Assembly: GCA_022448315.1 (NCBI GenBank)
Contig: JAKVCA010000015.1
Span: 1-56,835 of the forward strand
Length of the DNA stretch: 56,835 nt
Reading direction: 5' to 3'
Source of the DNA: Pirellulaceae bacterium
GTDB lineage: Bacteria > Planctomycetota > Planctomycetia > Pirellulales > Pirellulaceae
A program made the translations under genes and the position numbers. A model generated the notes under the pieces. It made no database searches. It had not been told where the DNA came from and saw only the letters and a program-made list of their open reading frames with translations. Positions 25,242 through 33,703 of the stretch are shown in pieces (within the stretch, counting starts at the first letter, position 1; the number at the start of each line of letters is the position of its first letter).

Positions 25242-26255
25242 GTGAAGTTCGTGATTTATCCATCCGTGGATGAGGATCGTTTGGCCAAGATTCGATCAAC
25301 GGTCGAGCATTGGACCGTCGTGAATGCTGATTCCGAGGATGCAGCGAGCCAAGCGATTCAAGATGCGGACTGCTTTTTTGGGAAAATCACTCCCCGTCTA
25401 CTAAGTCGTGCCAGCAGGTTGAAGTGGATTCAGTCGCCCACGGCCAGTCTGGAGCATTACGTCTTTCCGGAGCTGACCACGCATCCTGCCGTACTCACCA
25501 ATATGCGAGGGTTATTTTCCGATGTGATCGCCGACCATGTGATGGGCTATATCCTCTGTTTTGCCCGGCAATTGGCGACCTATATCCGTCAGCAATCTCA
25601 GGCGAAATGGGCGCCGGTTGGCGGCGAAGCGGGACGGTCGGACTTCAAGAGTGGTCCCGGGCAGGTGTCGCCCATTGATTTAAAACACCGTCAATTGCAA
25701 ACGCAGACCGTGGGTATTGTCGGGCTTGGAGAAATTGGCCAGGAACTCACGCGGCGGGCAGCTGCATTCGGTATGAACGTGATTGGCGTAGATCCCCGTG
25801 AAGATCTCCGTGGCATCATCGATCTCCCTGAGCTTTCCGAAGTCTGGAAACCGGAAGATCTAAACCAACTGTTGGAGGTGGCAGATTACGTGGTGGTTGC
25901 CGCTCCACATACGCCTGAGACGGTCGGCATGTTTGCTTGCGATCAATTTCAGGCCATGAAGTCAGACGCCATTCTGATCAATATCGGCCGAGGCGCATTG
26001 GTTCGGCTGGACGATCTCGTCACCAGTTTGAGGCAAGGCGAAATTGGTGGGGCAGCACTGGATGTTTACGAAATTGAGCCGCTCCCCCAGTCGCACCCGC
26101 TTTGGGCCATGGAGAACGTCATCTTAACGCCGCATATCGCCGGGTACGCGCCTTGCATCGCCGAGCGGCACCTTGGCGTGGTGTTGGAAAATGTTCGAGC
26201 ATTCGACCAAGGTGCACCGCTCCAAAATCTAGTCAATAAAACCCTCTGGTACTGA
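25242..26255 (+). CDS. D-isomer-specific 2-hydroxyacid dehydrogenase
   Basis: The 337-residue protein starts at GTG 25242 behind an AGGACGAGGGA ribosome site. It has the NAD-binding GLGEIG at 161-166 followed by an Asp (GVDPRED) that favours NAD, and the catalytic set Arg250 (INIGRGALV), Glu279 (DVYEIEP) and His298 (TPHIAGY). The substrate domain is split N- and C-terminal as usual. Enzymes of this family interconvert 2-oxoacids and D-2-hydroxyacids (glyoxylate/hydroxypyruvate, phosphoglycerate and others); the 40-residue insertion near 118-150 is not typical of SerA. Cytoplasmic. Upstream partner gene encodes an ACT-domain protein, reminiscent of the ACT domain fused to SerA in other bacteria. 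Confidence 0.9.
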   Translation: MKFVIYPSVDEDRLAKIRSTVEHWTVVNADSEDAASQAIQDADCFFGKITPRLLSRASRLKWIQSPTASLEHYVFPELTTHPAVLTNMRGLFSDVIADHVMGYILCFARQLATYIRQQSQAKWAPVGGEAGRSDFKSGPGQVSPIDLKHRQLQTQTVGIVGLGEIGQELTRRAAAFGMNVIGVDPREDLRGIIDLPELSEVWKPEDLNQLLEVADYVVVAAPHTPETVGMFACDQFQAMKSDAILINIGRGALVRLDDLVTSLRQGEIGGAALDVYEIEPLPQSHPLWAMENVILTPHIAGYAPCIAERHLGVVLENVRAFDQGAPLQNLVNKTLWY

Positions 26256-26407
26256 TTGGATTCAAGAGTTGATTCGGACCGGGCAGGGTCGCCCTGGGTT
26301 TTGGGTAGACGGTCATGCCCTATGGGATGCCAAAGTCGTGGTGAAGTACTCCTTCATGAATGAAGACGCCTGGATCCCGCAAGCCCGGTTTACTCGAGGG
26401 GGACTTC

Positions 26408-26669
26408 ATGTTTCTCAGCCGACTGCTAATGATTTCCTCAATCGGTCTTAGTGTATGCTTGCCCACAACCCTTGAAGTTCAGGAGTCGCCCGAAACATTC
26501 GCGTTGCGGTGACGATCAATGACGAGGTGTAGATCGATTAAGGTGTACGATGGTGCCCAGGGCATCGATGGTGAAGGCAAAGTGGGGCGAGGGCAGACGT
26601 GACATTGTTGCGGCGGGGAGAGCGACCACGAATCTCAAGGTCTACTGGAATCGTCCCGTTGAAGAATGA
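26408..26669 (+). pseudogene. small secreted protein gene with several frameshifts
   Basis: An ATG at 26408 preceded by GAGGGGG (about 5 nt) opens a clear signal peptide (MFLSRLLMISSIGLSVCLP). The frame stops at 26510-26512, but other frames continue naturally: NIRVAVTINDEV, then SIKVYDGAQGIDGEGKV, then GEGRRDIVAAGRATTNLKVY with WNRPVEE and TGA at 26667-26669. Adding one A at the AAA near 26493 and removing one base near 26530 and one G from the GGGG near 26582 gives an 86-residue product. I do not recognise a family. The strong ribosome site and signal peptide argue that this was a real gene; the number of breaks argues for decay. Confidence 0.5.
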
Positions 26670-26703
26670 ATGCCGGGTTTTGAAAGTCGAGAGGTTTCAT
26701 TAA

Positions 26704-26735
26704 AAAACGCCACGACCTCAAGGCCGCGGCGTTTT
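26704..26735 (-). terminator. rho-independent terminator of the thioredoxin-like gene
   Basis: AAAACGCC (26704-26711) pairs with GGCGTTTT (26728-26735), with further C-G pairs inside and a TCAA loop. On the minus strand the hairpin ends in GGCG followed by six T (26707-26702), 25 bp after the stop of the thioredoxin-like gene. On the plus strand it has only four T, but may also end transcription coming from the decayed gene at 26408. Confidence 0.85.
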
Positions 26736-26760
26736 CTAATTTCTTGACTTCAATGCGAAG

Positions 26761-27732
26761 CTATTTTTCTTCGTCATCACTGAAGTATTGGCCAAGGATG
26801 CTCTTGATCTGACTGGCCATCTCGCTTTCGGGAGCCAATTTTTCTGCAGCAAGCAGGGTTTCTTTGGACTTGGCTTTGTCCTTGCCGAAAAGCAATTGAG
26901 CTTTCATGAACAGGACCTCCTGATGGAGTTCCGCTTCGGGTTGGCTCGAATCGATGAGGTCGTCGATTTTCGCCAGTACGCCGTCAATGTCGCCCGGTCC
27001 GCGCATCGACTGCCGAATGGCGGTCAGTTGAGAGCGAATTTCAGAAGCCTTGATCAAACCAACAAACATTTCCTTCATGCCGGTTGCGTTGTCTGCGTCC
27101 AACTCGATGATCTGGTCAATTTCCGGGCGATAGGTTTGGACGGCGAGTTCCGGATCGATGTCCTTGATCGCTTCTCCGAGGAACTTGGCTTTCTCTGCAC
27201 CGTCGGCAGCTGCCGCCTTGGCGAACATGGCATCACGATTCTTACGAATCGCAACTTTCTCATTCATCTGCTTCAGGTAATCGGCGGAGCCGGTGTTTGA
27301 ATAACCCACCATACGGGCGTAAGGTCGCCCTTTGGCATCGGCGAGAATGATGGTCGGGAAACCGCTGATTTTGTACTCCGCCACCAACTTCTGGGTCTGG
27401 TCCTGAACTTCCTGAGTTTGCTTACTCTTGTCGCGAGGATTGTCAATCATCAGCAACACAAAGTTCTCAGGAGCTTGGGTCAGGAATTCTTCGGTGCTCA
27501 GGACGTTTTTGTAGAGCGCCTTGCAGGGAGGGCACCAATCGGAGCCGGTGAACTCCATGAAGATATCTTTTTCGTCCGATGTGGCTTTGGTTTTCGCATC
27601 CTCAAAGCTGACGATGAATCCTTTGTGGCTACCGTCTTCACCTTCAGCAGCACGAACCGATTGGACATGGTTCGCTCCGGCCAGCAAAGCCAGTACCGCG
27701 AATGCGGTAAAGCAGCGTTTTGAAAAAAGCAT
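26761..27732 (-). CDS. exported thioredoxin-fold protein
   Basis: From the ATG at 27732 the protein has 323 residues and a signal peptide (MLFSKRCFTAFAVLALLAGA). A start at 27825 would place 31 residues before it. The thioredoxin domain has the redox motif SDWCPPCKALY (Cys67/Cys70) and the cis-Pro loop SGFPTIILAD. After about residue 170 comes an all-helical part with charged repeats (LGEAIKDIDPELAVQTYRPE, LFGKDKAKSKETLLAAEKLA) that resembles a TPR-like extension. Such proteins act outside the cytoplasmic membrane as disulfide reductases or isomerases for exported proteins. Monocistronic, with a terminator close downstream. Confidence 0.9.
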   Translation of the reverse strand: MLFSKRCFTAFAVLALLAGANHVQSVRAAEGEDGSHKGFIVSFEDAKTKATSDEKDIFMEFTGSDWCPPCKALYKNVLSTEEFLTQAPENFVLLMIDNPRDKSKQTQEVQDQTQKLVAEYKISGFPTIILADAKGRPYARMVGYSNTGSADYLKQMNEKVAIRKNRDAMFAKAAAADGAEKAKFLGEAIKDIDPELAVQTYRPEIDQIIELDADNATGMKEMFVGLIKASEIRSQLTAIRQSMRGPGDIDGVLAKIDDLIDSSQPEAELHQEVLFMKAQLLFGKDKAKSKETLLAAEKLAPESEMASQIKSILGQYFSDDEEK

Positions 27733-28042
27733 AAGTCCTGTCTCCGGGTTATTGAAAAAGTGTTCTGGAATATGAATGTGTTTCGCTTCCAAGGAGTTTC
27801 GACCAAAGACCGCAAACCTTAGCAAAACTTTTCGTGGTGTCTTTCAAGGCATGCTCTTAGAGCACTTTTTCTCCGCTCAGGGGCCGAGAAAAAACTCCGA
27901 GCCGTTGAATTGTGTTGAGGGGCACGCATCGGCAGCAGGCGACGGGCATCGGGCGAAAACGATGCAAATAGGGAGCTTCTGCCGTAAACACACATCTTTG
28001 AGTCACGGATCTCACAATCAGGCGCCGTAATAACGGTAACGC

Positions 28043-28076
28043 CGTCCGGTGGATTCCGCAATCAGTAAACCGGACG
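28043..28076. promoter_or_regulatory. inverted repeat, 8-bp arms, 18-bp spacing
   Basis: CGTCCGGT at 28043-28050 and its exact reverse complement ACCGGACG at 28069-28076 flank 18 bp. The site lies in the divergent region between the thioredoxin-like gene and the DMT transporter, a usual position for an operator. No T-run follows, so a terminator is unlikely. Confidence 0.3.
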
Positions 28077-28180
28077 CCGGTCGTAAATTTAGCTGGGACA
28101 TTTTGCGAATGAGCCGTTCAAAACCAGGATGAAAAGCCAGCCTGCTCGTCCGAGAAAGAAACGGTTGCGTTAAGCTAGGG

Positions 28181-28201
28181 CGATGCGAGTCCGTCGCATC
28201 G
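28181..28201. promoter_or_regulatory. perfect hairpin, 8-bp stem and 5-nt loop
   Basis: CGATGCGA (28181-28188), loop GTCCG, TCGCATCG (28194-28201). It lies about 160 bp upstream of the DMT transporter start, in what could be its leader. There is no following T-run. It may be a leader hairpin or operator; no known element is recognised. Confidence 0.3.
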
Positions 28202-28358
28202 GTCGCCTTGAAGGTTAACCGCGCCGCCTCGAGTGCGACGAAGAGCGGCCTGGTTCAAACCAAGGTTGGCCGATTGTCCACGCATTTTCGTGTTCAGTGG
28301 GGTGAACAATTCCTCGCCACGGAATACAAAACCGTCCATCTGAACTTGGAACGAAACC

Positions 28359-29237
28359 TTGCAATTCGCGTTTGAACGACGGACTCTGCAGCTTTGGGTC
28401 GTAACTGTGGCAACTTTGGTTGCATTTGCCGCCAACTCGGTGCTGGGGCGAGCCGCACTTTTTCCCGGCGGTTCGGGTGCGCCGTCGATCGACCCCATCA
28501 GTTTTACGGTTGTCCGTCTTTTGGCTGGAGCAACTTTGTTATTCCTGCTAATTCTGGGAAATCGGTGGAAGAAAGGAGAGATGGAGATTCGCGGTTCGTG
28601 GTTGGCGAGTTCCGCTCTGATGATTTACGCCGCGGCTTTTTCCTGGTCTTACCTTTCGCTGTCAGCAGGAACTGGAGCATTGATCCTGTTTGGATTTGTT
28701 CAGGCGACCATGTATGGATGGGCCGTGTGGTCAGGCGAGCGACTTCGTTTGGGGACCTGGTTGGGCCTTGCGGTCGCTTCTCTTGGCTTGATTACCCTCT
28801 CAGCACCGGGAATCGAGAAACCACCTCTTCTCGGTGGAGTTCTGATGGCCGTTGCCGGGATCGCCTGGGGCGGCTACTCACTACTGGGACGCGGGCAGTC
28901 CCAGCCGGTCTTGGCGACGGCAGGTAATTTTCTGCGCTGTGGTCCACTCATGCTGTTACTTATCCCTTGGGTGGTGACCCGAGGAGTTTATACAAACCGA
29001 GGATTGTTGCTTGCTGTCATTTCCGGCGCGCTGACTTCTGGATTGGGGTACGTCTTATGGTACACGGCACTGAAAAACTTGACGGCAACGCGTGCGGCTC
29101 TTGTTCAGCTGAGTGTGCCTGTGCTTGCCGCGCTCGGAGGCGTTCTATTCCTCGGTGAGTTCTTTTCTCTTCGGCTCGCCATCGCAACCCTCCTCGTGCT
29201 CGGAGGGATCGGACTCGCGATCGTGCAAAAGGACTGA
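28359..29237 (+). CDS. DMT-superfamily (EamA) transporter
   Basis: The 292-residue protein has about ten membrane helices arranged as two EamA halves, including LWVVTVATLVAFAANSVLGR, LASSALMIYAAAFSWSYLSL, GVLMAVAGIAWGGYSLLG and LAALGGVLFLGEFFSLRLAI near the end. Drug/metabolite transporters of this type export or import amino acids, nucleosides or small metabolites across the cytoplasmic membrane. The frame is closed by a stop at 28341, so the start is the TTG at 28359 or a later alternative codon; no ATG precedes the first helix. Only hairpins of unknown role lie upstream. Substrate cannot be predicted. Confidence 0.88.
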   Translation: MQFAFERRTLQLWVVTVATLVAFAANSVLGRAALFPGGSGAPSIDPISFTVVRLLAGATLLFLLILGNRWKKGEMEIRGSWLASSALMIYAAAFSWSYLSLSAGTGALILFGFVQATMYGWAVWSGERLRLGTWLGLAVASLGLITLSAPGIEKPPLLGGVLMAVAGIAWGGYSLLGRGQSQPVLATAGNFLRCGPLMLLLIPWVVTRGVYTNRGLLLAVISGALTSGLGYVLWYTALKNLTATRAALVQLSVPVLAALGGVLFLGEFFSLRLAIATLLVLGGIGLAIVQKD

Positions 29238-29646
29238 TCGAGCTCGTTTGCGGCCGGTGCTTGGACTGCAGCAAGGTCGCTTCGCGACGCAAATCGATTC
29301 CATGAAGTCACGCGTTGAACGGGGAAGGTTGATCGATTCGCACTCTCCTTTCACTCGTGAATGATCCGAGACGTCCCAGCAGGAGTACCTACTCTTGCAA
29401 GAATCCCCCAAATCCTCGATTGTGTTGAGTTAGTAATCGGCACTTGCGAGCAGATTTTCGGTCGACATCCAGAAGATCGAGTTCCGTGGGAGTCAGGGCA
29501 GGTCAGGGGATTCGGACGTCCTGCTAGTGTTGTGTCGGTTGAAGGCGATAAGGCTCGGGCCCCGGCTGCCGTGAAGCCCGGTGTCGTGGAATGGGTCTCT
29601 CTGTCGCCGTATCAAGACTTAGCTTCAATGCGACCGACTGCTTGCG
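29238..29646. other. intergenic, no supported gene
   Basis: About 400 bp before the cation/proton antiporter. A 99-residue plus-strand frame from 29361 overlaps the antiporter start by 14 bp and has some protein-like sequence (VELVIGTCEQIFGRHPED), but no ribosome site, no family and uneven composition; I leave it uncalled. Confidence 0.45.
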
Positions 29647-31368
29647 ATGGAAATATTTAGCCACATTGCACTTACTTTCGGCTTGGTGCTTACGGCAGCC
29701 TTGATGGCTGGCACGCTGGCCGATCTGCTGCACCTCCCGAAGGTGACCGGCTACCTCTTGATCGGGGTCGTTCTCGGGCCAAGCGGATTGGATTTGCTTC
29801 AAGATGCTCATGTGCATGAGCTCGAACCTTTGACCAAGCTGGCAATTGGTCTCGTTTTATTTGGCTTGGGATGCCATTTCCCGATCTCCCATATGAGGCG
29901 TATTGGGAAACGAATCCTTCGACTTTCGATCGGCGAGTTGCTGATCACTTTCCTATGTGTCAGCCTTGGCATGCTTGCGGTGGGCTCATTTTTCGGCAAT
30001 GACTGGAAAAGTGCCTTGATTTTCGGAGCCCTTGCTCTTGCGACGGCTCCCGCCACAACGGTTCTGGTCTTGAAAGAGTCTGAGTCAGAGGGGCCGCTTA
30101 CGGAGGCCGCCGAAGGCTTGGTGATTTTGAATAACCTTGGTTCGATTATTGTATTCGAGCTCGTCTTTCTCGTGATCACTTTGGTCGGTGGCGAGTTTCC
30201 TGGTTCGCTGCTGGTTGGATTGAAGGCGTTTCTTACCAGCGTGCCGGCGTCACTGGCGCTGGGAGTGGCCACCGGCTTGGTGGTCAGTCTTGGTTGCTCG
30301 TTACTTTCGAATACTCGTTGGCTCGTTCTCCTTGTCGCAGCGAACACTTTTTTACTTGGACTGGCTGAGGTTCTCGAGACCAATTACATGTTGGGCTACC
30401 TTGCGATGGGGCTCACGGTTGCCAATTCGAGCGATGATGCCCGGGCCATCAATTCGAATATCGATCGTCTGACCGGTTTTCTCTGCGTCATCTTTTTCGT
30501 CATCCACGGAGCGGAACTGGACCTCAATGCATTCTTGCAGGCAGGTGTCCTCGGCGTGGCATACATTCTGTTTCGAGTTTTGGGCAAGTACGTCGGTGTG
30601 TTTACCGCCGCGACCTTCAGTCATGAACCTCCCGCCATTCGAAGCTGGCTGGGGACAACTTTGTTGGCGCAGGCGGGCGCCGCCATTGCTCTCGCATCCG
30701 TGACCGCGCAACGGGATCCCCGCCTTGGAGAAATCATTCAGCCCTTGATTCTTGGGACCGTTGTTGTCTTCGAAATTGCGGGACCTTTGTTGATCCGACT
30801 TTCGATTTTACGTGCGGGTGAAGTTCCACTGGCTCGAGCGGTCCATCACACCAGCAGCACTCCTCTGGATGAGATCATGAAACTCGTCACCCGGATCCTC
30901 GTCGCTTTTGGGAAGGATCCGCGGCACCGTCGGGAGCCAACCGAGCTGAAAGTTTCCGATCTCGTACGCAAAAATGTTTCAGGAGTCGATCAATCTGCCA
31001 GTTTCCGTGATGTCATTTCATTGATTGAGCACAGCCACGACAACACCTATGCCGTAACCAACGACGAAAATGCGCTGGTGGGCATCATTCGGTACGACGA
31101 ATTGAGCCGGGTCATGTTCGACCAGAGCGTCGCGGACCTGGTCCGTGCTGATGACCTGTGTTCGCCCGCATTGTGGAAACTTTATCTCGGTGATTCCGCT
31201 GAGACCGCCGTGAAGTACTTCAGGATCAGCAACCACGACTGTATCCCTGTGCTTTCGGGCGAAGATCAACCTCGATACGTTGGCGTTCTACGACGCCGTG
31301 ATCTGATGCAGTACTTCAGGGGGCGACTGGACAGCGAAGGAGAAAGCTCGAACACTTCCTCTTCCTGA
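29647..31368 (+). CDS. CPA2-type cation:proton antiporter with C-terminal CBS pair
   Basis: The 573-residue protein has about 12-13 membrane helices of the KefB/Na+/H+ exchanger type over residues 1-385, starting with IALTFGLVLTAALMAGTLAD and the family motif HLPKVTGYLLIGVVLGPSGL. Another conserved stretch is ALALATAPATTVLVLKESES. The last ~140 residues form two CBS motifs (VSDLVRKNVSGVD to VGIIRYDELS, and CSPALWKLYLGDSAETAVKY to YVGVLRRRDLM) in place of the RCK/TrkA-N domain of KefB. CBS pairs sense adenosine nucleotides or ionic strength and gate the transporter. It sits in the cytoplasmic membrane. It starts at ATG 29647 and is probably monocistronic. Confidence 0.9.
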   Translation: MEIFSHIALTFGLVLTAALMAGTLADLLHLPKVTGYLLIGVVLGPSGLDLLQDAHVHELEPLTKLAIGLVLFGLGCHFPISHMRRIGKRILRLSIGELLITFLCVSLGMLAVGSFFGNDWKSALIFGALALATAPATTVLVLKESESEGPLTEAAEGLVILNNLGSIIVFELVFLVITLVGGEFPGSLLVGLKAFLTSVPASLALGVATGLVVSLGCSLLSNTRWLVLLVAANTFLLGLAEVLETNYMLGYLAMGLTVANSSDDARAINSNIDRLTGFLCVIFFVIHGAELDLNAFLQAGVLGVAYILFRVLGKYVGVFTAATFSHEPPAIRSWLGTTLLAQAGAAIALASVTAQRDPRLGEIIQPLILGTVVVFEIAGPLLIRLSILRAGEVPLARAVHHTSSTPLDEIMKLVTRILVAFGKDPRHRREPTELKVSDLVRKNVSGVDQSASFRDVISLIEHSHDNTYAVTNDENALVGIIRYDELSRVMFDQSVADLVRADDLCSPALWKLYLGDSAETAVKYFRISNHDCIPVLSGEDQPRYVGVLRRRDLMQYFRGRLDSEGESSNTSSS

Positions 31369-31518
31369 ATTCGCGTTTTGTGTCGACAACGCCGTTGTCC
31401 TCTGGGATGATTCTGTGGGTCGCCAGTTCTGAGCGAGTGTGTCCCACATGAGATGCAGGCGTTGCCGATCTGACAATGGCCCGTGCCCTATCGTCCTTGG
31501 AGAGTGCAGGTGCAAAAA

Positions 31519-32562
31519 ATGGTGGAGCGATTCTTGATCGGTGGTGTTGCCGTTGGCCTGTTGCTTGCCAACTCGCCAACGCTCGCTCAAGCACCCGCAA
31601 GGACCACCTTGGCAAATCCATCTCAATCCTATCGCGTCGCAAAGACCGACTATGTCGTTTTGAATCGAGGCGAAGTGGAAGCGGTGATTGTCAATAATGC
31701 CGCGGTCGATGATGGGAAATTACCGGGGCATCGAGGTGGGTACAGCGGTATCGCCTCGCTCAAACGTGGTGGGGCAAATAAAAATCTTTTTGTTCCAAGT
31801 TATGCCGGTTTGAACTTCGAGCATATTCATGATGGAACAAGTCAGCCGAGGGAGATTCTGTTCGAGCCACGTCATGCATTGATGGAACTGCGGGTGATCG
31901 ACGCGTCTACCGTGGAGCTCTATCAGGCACCGACGCCGACGTGGGGCTTGGAGAGTGCGACAAGGTACGCCATTCTGGCGGACGGCACCATTGAGATGAC
32001 CTTCGAATGCATACCTCGTCGTGACACATTTCGGAATGGCTATATCGGACTGTTCTGGGCGTCTTATATCCATCAACCAGAATCTCTGGCGATCCATTTT
32101 CGAGGGCGTCGCAAGGAGGAAAGCAACACCAGTTGGATACGCGCGACTTCCCCCAGGCATGGAGCGGCAGCAACACATGTACATCTCGATGATGCAAGGG
32201 TATGGAAGCGAGACAACGATTTTCCATTGAGTCTCGTCTACAATCGGTCAAATTATCGTTATGCCGACCCGTTTTATTTTGGCGTCAATGAGGATTTGGC
32301 ATTGGTTTTCATGTTTCGCCCTCAAGATGAGATCCGTTTGTCTCAGTCGCCCAGTGGCGGAGGTGTGGGGAATCCGGCCTGGGATTTTCAATGGATGATT
32401 CCTCAGTATGAAGTAGGGCGGCGTTACCAAATGGTGATGCGCCTGCAGGTCGTTCCCTACGAGGATTCAGAGTCGGTCTGGATCCGTTCCGCCCCCCACC
32501 GCAAAGCCCTTGCTTCCGACGAGGTGGAGAAGGGTGAGCCGACCAGCAGGGATTCCAGATGA
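31519..32562 (+). CDS. exported protein of unknown function
   Basis: From the ATG at 31519 the product is 347 residues; GTG 31510 or GTG/ATG codons back to 31483 are also in frame. The signal peptide is clear (MVERFLIGGVAVGLLLANSP, cleavage near TLAQA). The mature part is beta-rich and aromatic: SQSYRVAKTDYVVLNRGEVE, GYSGIASLKRGG, ATRYAILADGTIEMTFECIP, LGFWASYIHQ-like GLFWASYIHQPES, and PQYEVGRRYQMVMRLQVVP near the end. This looks like a beta-sandwich carbohydrate-binding or aldose-epimerase-like fold, but I cannot name a family. It is followed by a weak terminator and, 220 bp on, by the ThuA gene. Confidence 0.8.
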   Translation: MVERFLIGGVAVGLLLANSPTLAQAPARTTLANPSQSYRVAKTDYVVLNRGEVEAVIVNNAAVDDGKLPGHRGGYSGIASLKRGGANKNLFVPSYAGLNFEHIHDGTSQPREILFEPRHALMELRVIDASTVELYQAPTPTWGLESATRYAILADGTIEMTFECIPRRDTFRNGYIGLFWASYIHQPESLAIHFRGRRKEESNTSWIRATSPRHGAAATHVHLDDARVWKRDNDFPLSLVYNRSNYRYADPFYFGVNEDLALVFMFRPQDEIRLSQSPSGGGVGNPAWDFQWMIPQYEVGRRYQMVMRLQVVPYEDSESVWIRSAPHRKALASDEVEKGEPTSRDSR

Positions 32563-32631
32563 CACGCCTTCTTCAGGTCGGGTTGTTTCAAAAGGCCTGT
32601 GGAGTGGTGTTCATCGAAGAGTTAGGATGAC

Positions 32632-32652
32632 ACGGGTACCCGTTGTTTTTTT
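32632..32652 (+). terminator. weak terminator candidate
   Basis: The palindrome ACGGGTACCCGT (32632-32643) is followed, after TG, by seven T (32646-32652). The usable stem is only four or five base pairs with a GTAC loop, so this would be a weak terminator. It lies 70 bp after the unknown exported protein gene. Confidence 0.35.
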
Positions 32653-32782
32653 GATTTCTGCACGACCTCTCCGACTTCGTTGTTCAGCACATGCGACCCC
32701 GTGGTGGTAGGCTGGCCGGGCAAGAATTCTGGTTCTCGAAACTTTTGGCTCGAAACGGCGGTGGCCTGGGGAACGATATCTG

Positions 32783-33703
32783 ATGAAAAACCAAACGCTT
32801 TTGATTCTGTTTGCCCTTTTGTCGGTGTTTACCCCGTGGGGAAATGCTCAGGATACAAAAAAGCTGGTCTTGATGGCAGGCAAGCCCTCTCATCCGCCAC
32901 GGATGCATGAATTCAATGCGGGGGTGCAACTTCTAGCAAAGTGCCTGAATGATTTTCCCGGTTTGGACGTCGAAGTGGTACTGAATGGCTGGCCAAAGGA
33001 TGAAAGTGTCTTTGCAGGTGCCGACGCGATTGTTTTTTACATGGATGGAGGGGCACGTCACGAAGTGGTGTTGGAAGAGGGACGCCGCATGAAACTCGTC
33101 CAAGAGTGGGCTGACGCTGGGGTTGGCCTCGGCTTCATGCATTTCGGCGTCGAGGTGGTTGCGGACCAGGCGGGTAAGGAATTTAAAAATTGGATTGGGG
33201 GTCATTACGAACATATGTTCTCCTGCAACCCAATATGGGAGCCAAAATTCGAGTCGTTCCCCGAACACCCGGTCACTCAGGGCGTCAAGCCTTTCGAGAT
33301 TAAGGATGAGTGGTACTTCAACATGCGTTTCATTGCCGATATTTCAGGCAATGAGAGTGTCGAAGTTGAGGGGTTGAACTTTGTCCCCATCCTTGTGGCT
33401 TTGCCCTCCGGTGCAGTTCGAGATGGGCCTTACGTTTATCCAAGAGGCCCCTACCCTCACATCCAAGCTTCCAAGGGGCGGGCCGAGGCCATGATGTGGT
33501 GTGTCACCCGCACCCGGGGAGGGCGAGGTTTTGGATTCACGGGGGGGCATTTTCACGACAACTGGGGCAACGATGACTACAGAAAAGTCGTACTGAATGC
33601 CATGGTTTGGCTCGCCAAATGTCCTGTGCCTGATGGAGGTGTGGCGTCGCAGATTTCACAAGCGGATTTGGATCAGAACCTCGATCCCAAGAATCGACGG
33701 TAA
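32783..33703 (+). CDS. exported ThuA-domain protein
   Basis: The 306-residue protein has a signal peptide (MKNQTLLILFALLSVFTPWG, cleavage after NAQ) and a ThuA-like glutamine-amidotransferase fold: KKLVLMAGKPSHPPRMHEFN, ADAIVFYMDGGARHEVV, GVGLGFMHFGVEVV, NWIGGHYEHMFSCNPIW, then HPVTQGVKPFEIKDEWYFNM and TGGHFHDNWGND. ThuA domains are common in planctomycete exported proteins and have been tied to sugar (trehalose/disaccharide) use in other bacteria; the catalytic activity is unclear. The gene has its own upstream region and nothing close downstream. Confidence 0.9.
   Translation: MKNQTLLILFALLSVFTPWGNAQDTKKLVLMAGKPSHPPRMHEFNAGVQLLAKCLNDFPGLDVEVVLNGWPKDESVFAGADAIVFYMDGGARHEVVLEEGRRMKLVQEWADAGVGLGFMHFGVEVVADQAGKEFKNWIGGHYEHMFSCNPIWEPKFESFPEHPVTQGVKPFEIKDEWYFNMRFIADISGNESVEVEGLNFVPILVALPSGAVRDGPYVYPRGPYPHIQASKGRAEAMMWCVTRTRGGRGFGFTGGHFHDNWGNDDYRKVVLNAMVWLAKCPVPDGGVASQISQADLDQNLDPKNRR

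Larger units (their letters stand above)
27733..28358. other. divergent intergenic region, about 625 bp
   Basis: Lies between the thioredoxin-like gene (minus) and the DMT transporter (plus), so it must hold both promoters. It contains two inverted repeats (28043-28076 and 28181-28201, separate entries). A minus-strand frame ending at 28175 gives a 54-residue product from an internal ATG, but without family character, so I do not call it. No RNA gene recognised. Confidence 0.5.

Noticed and set aside
28175-28330. Minus-strand frame giving a 54-residue protein starting MDGFVFRGEELF
   Set aside because: Reasonable composition but no ribosome site, no family, and it ends inside a perfect hairpin; more likely chance.
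29361-29660. Plus-strand 99-residue frame overlapping the antiporter start
   Set aside because: No ribosome site and no motif; composition is uneven and the overlap is with a well-supported gene start.
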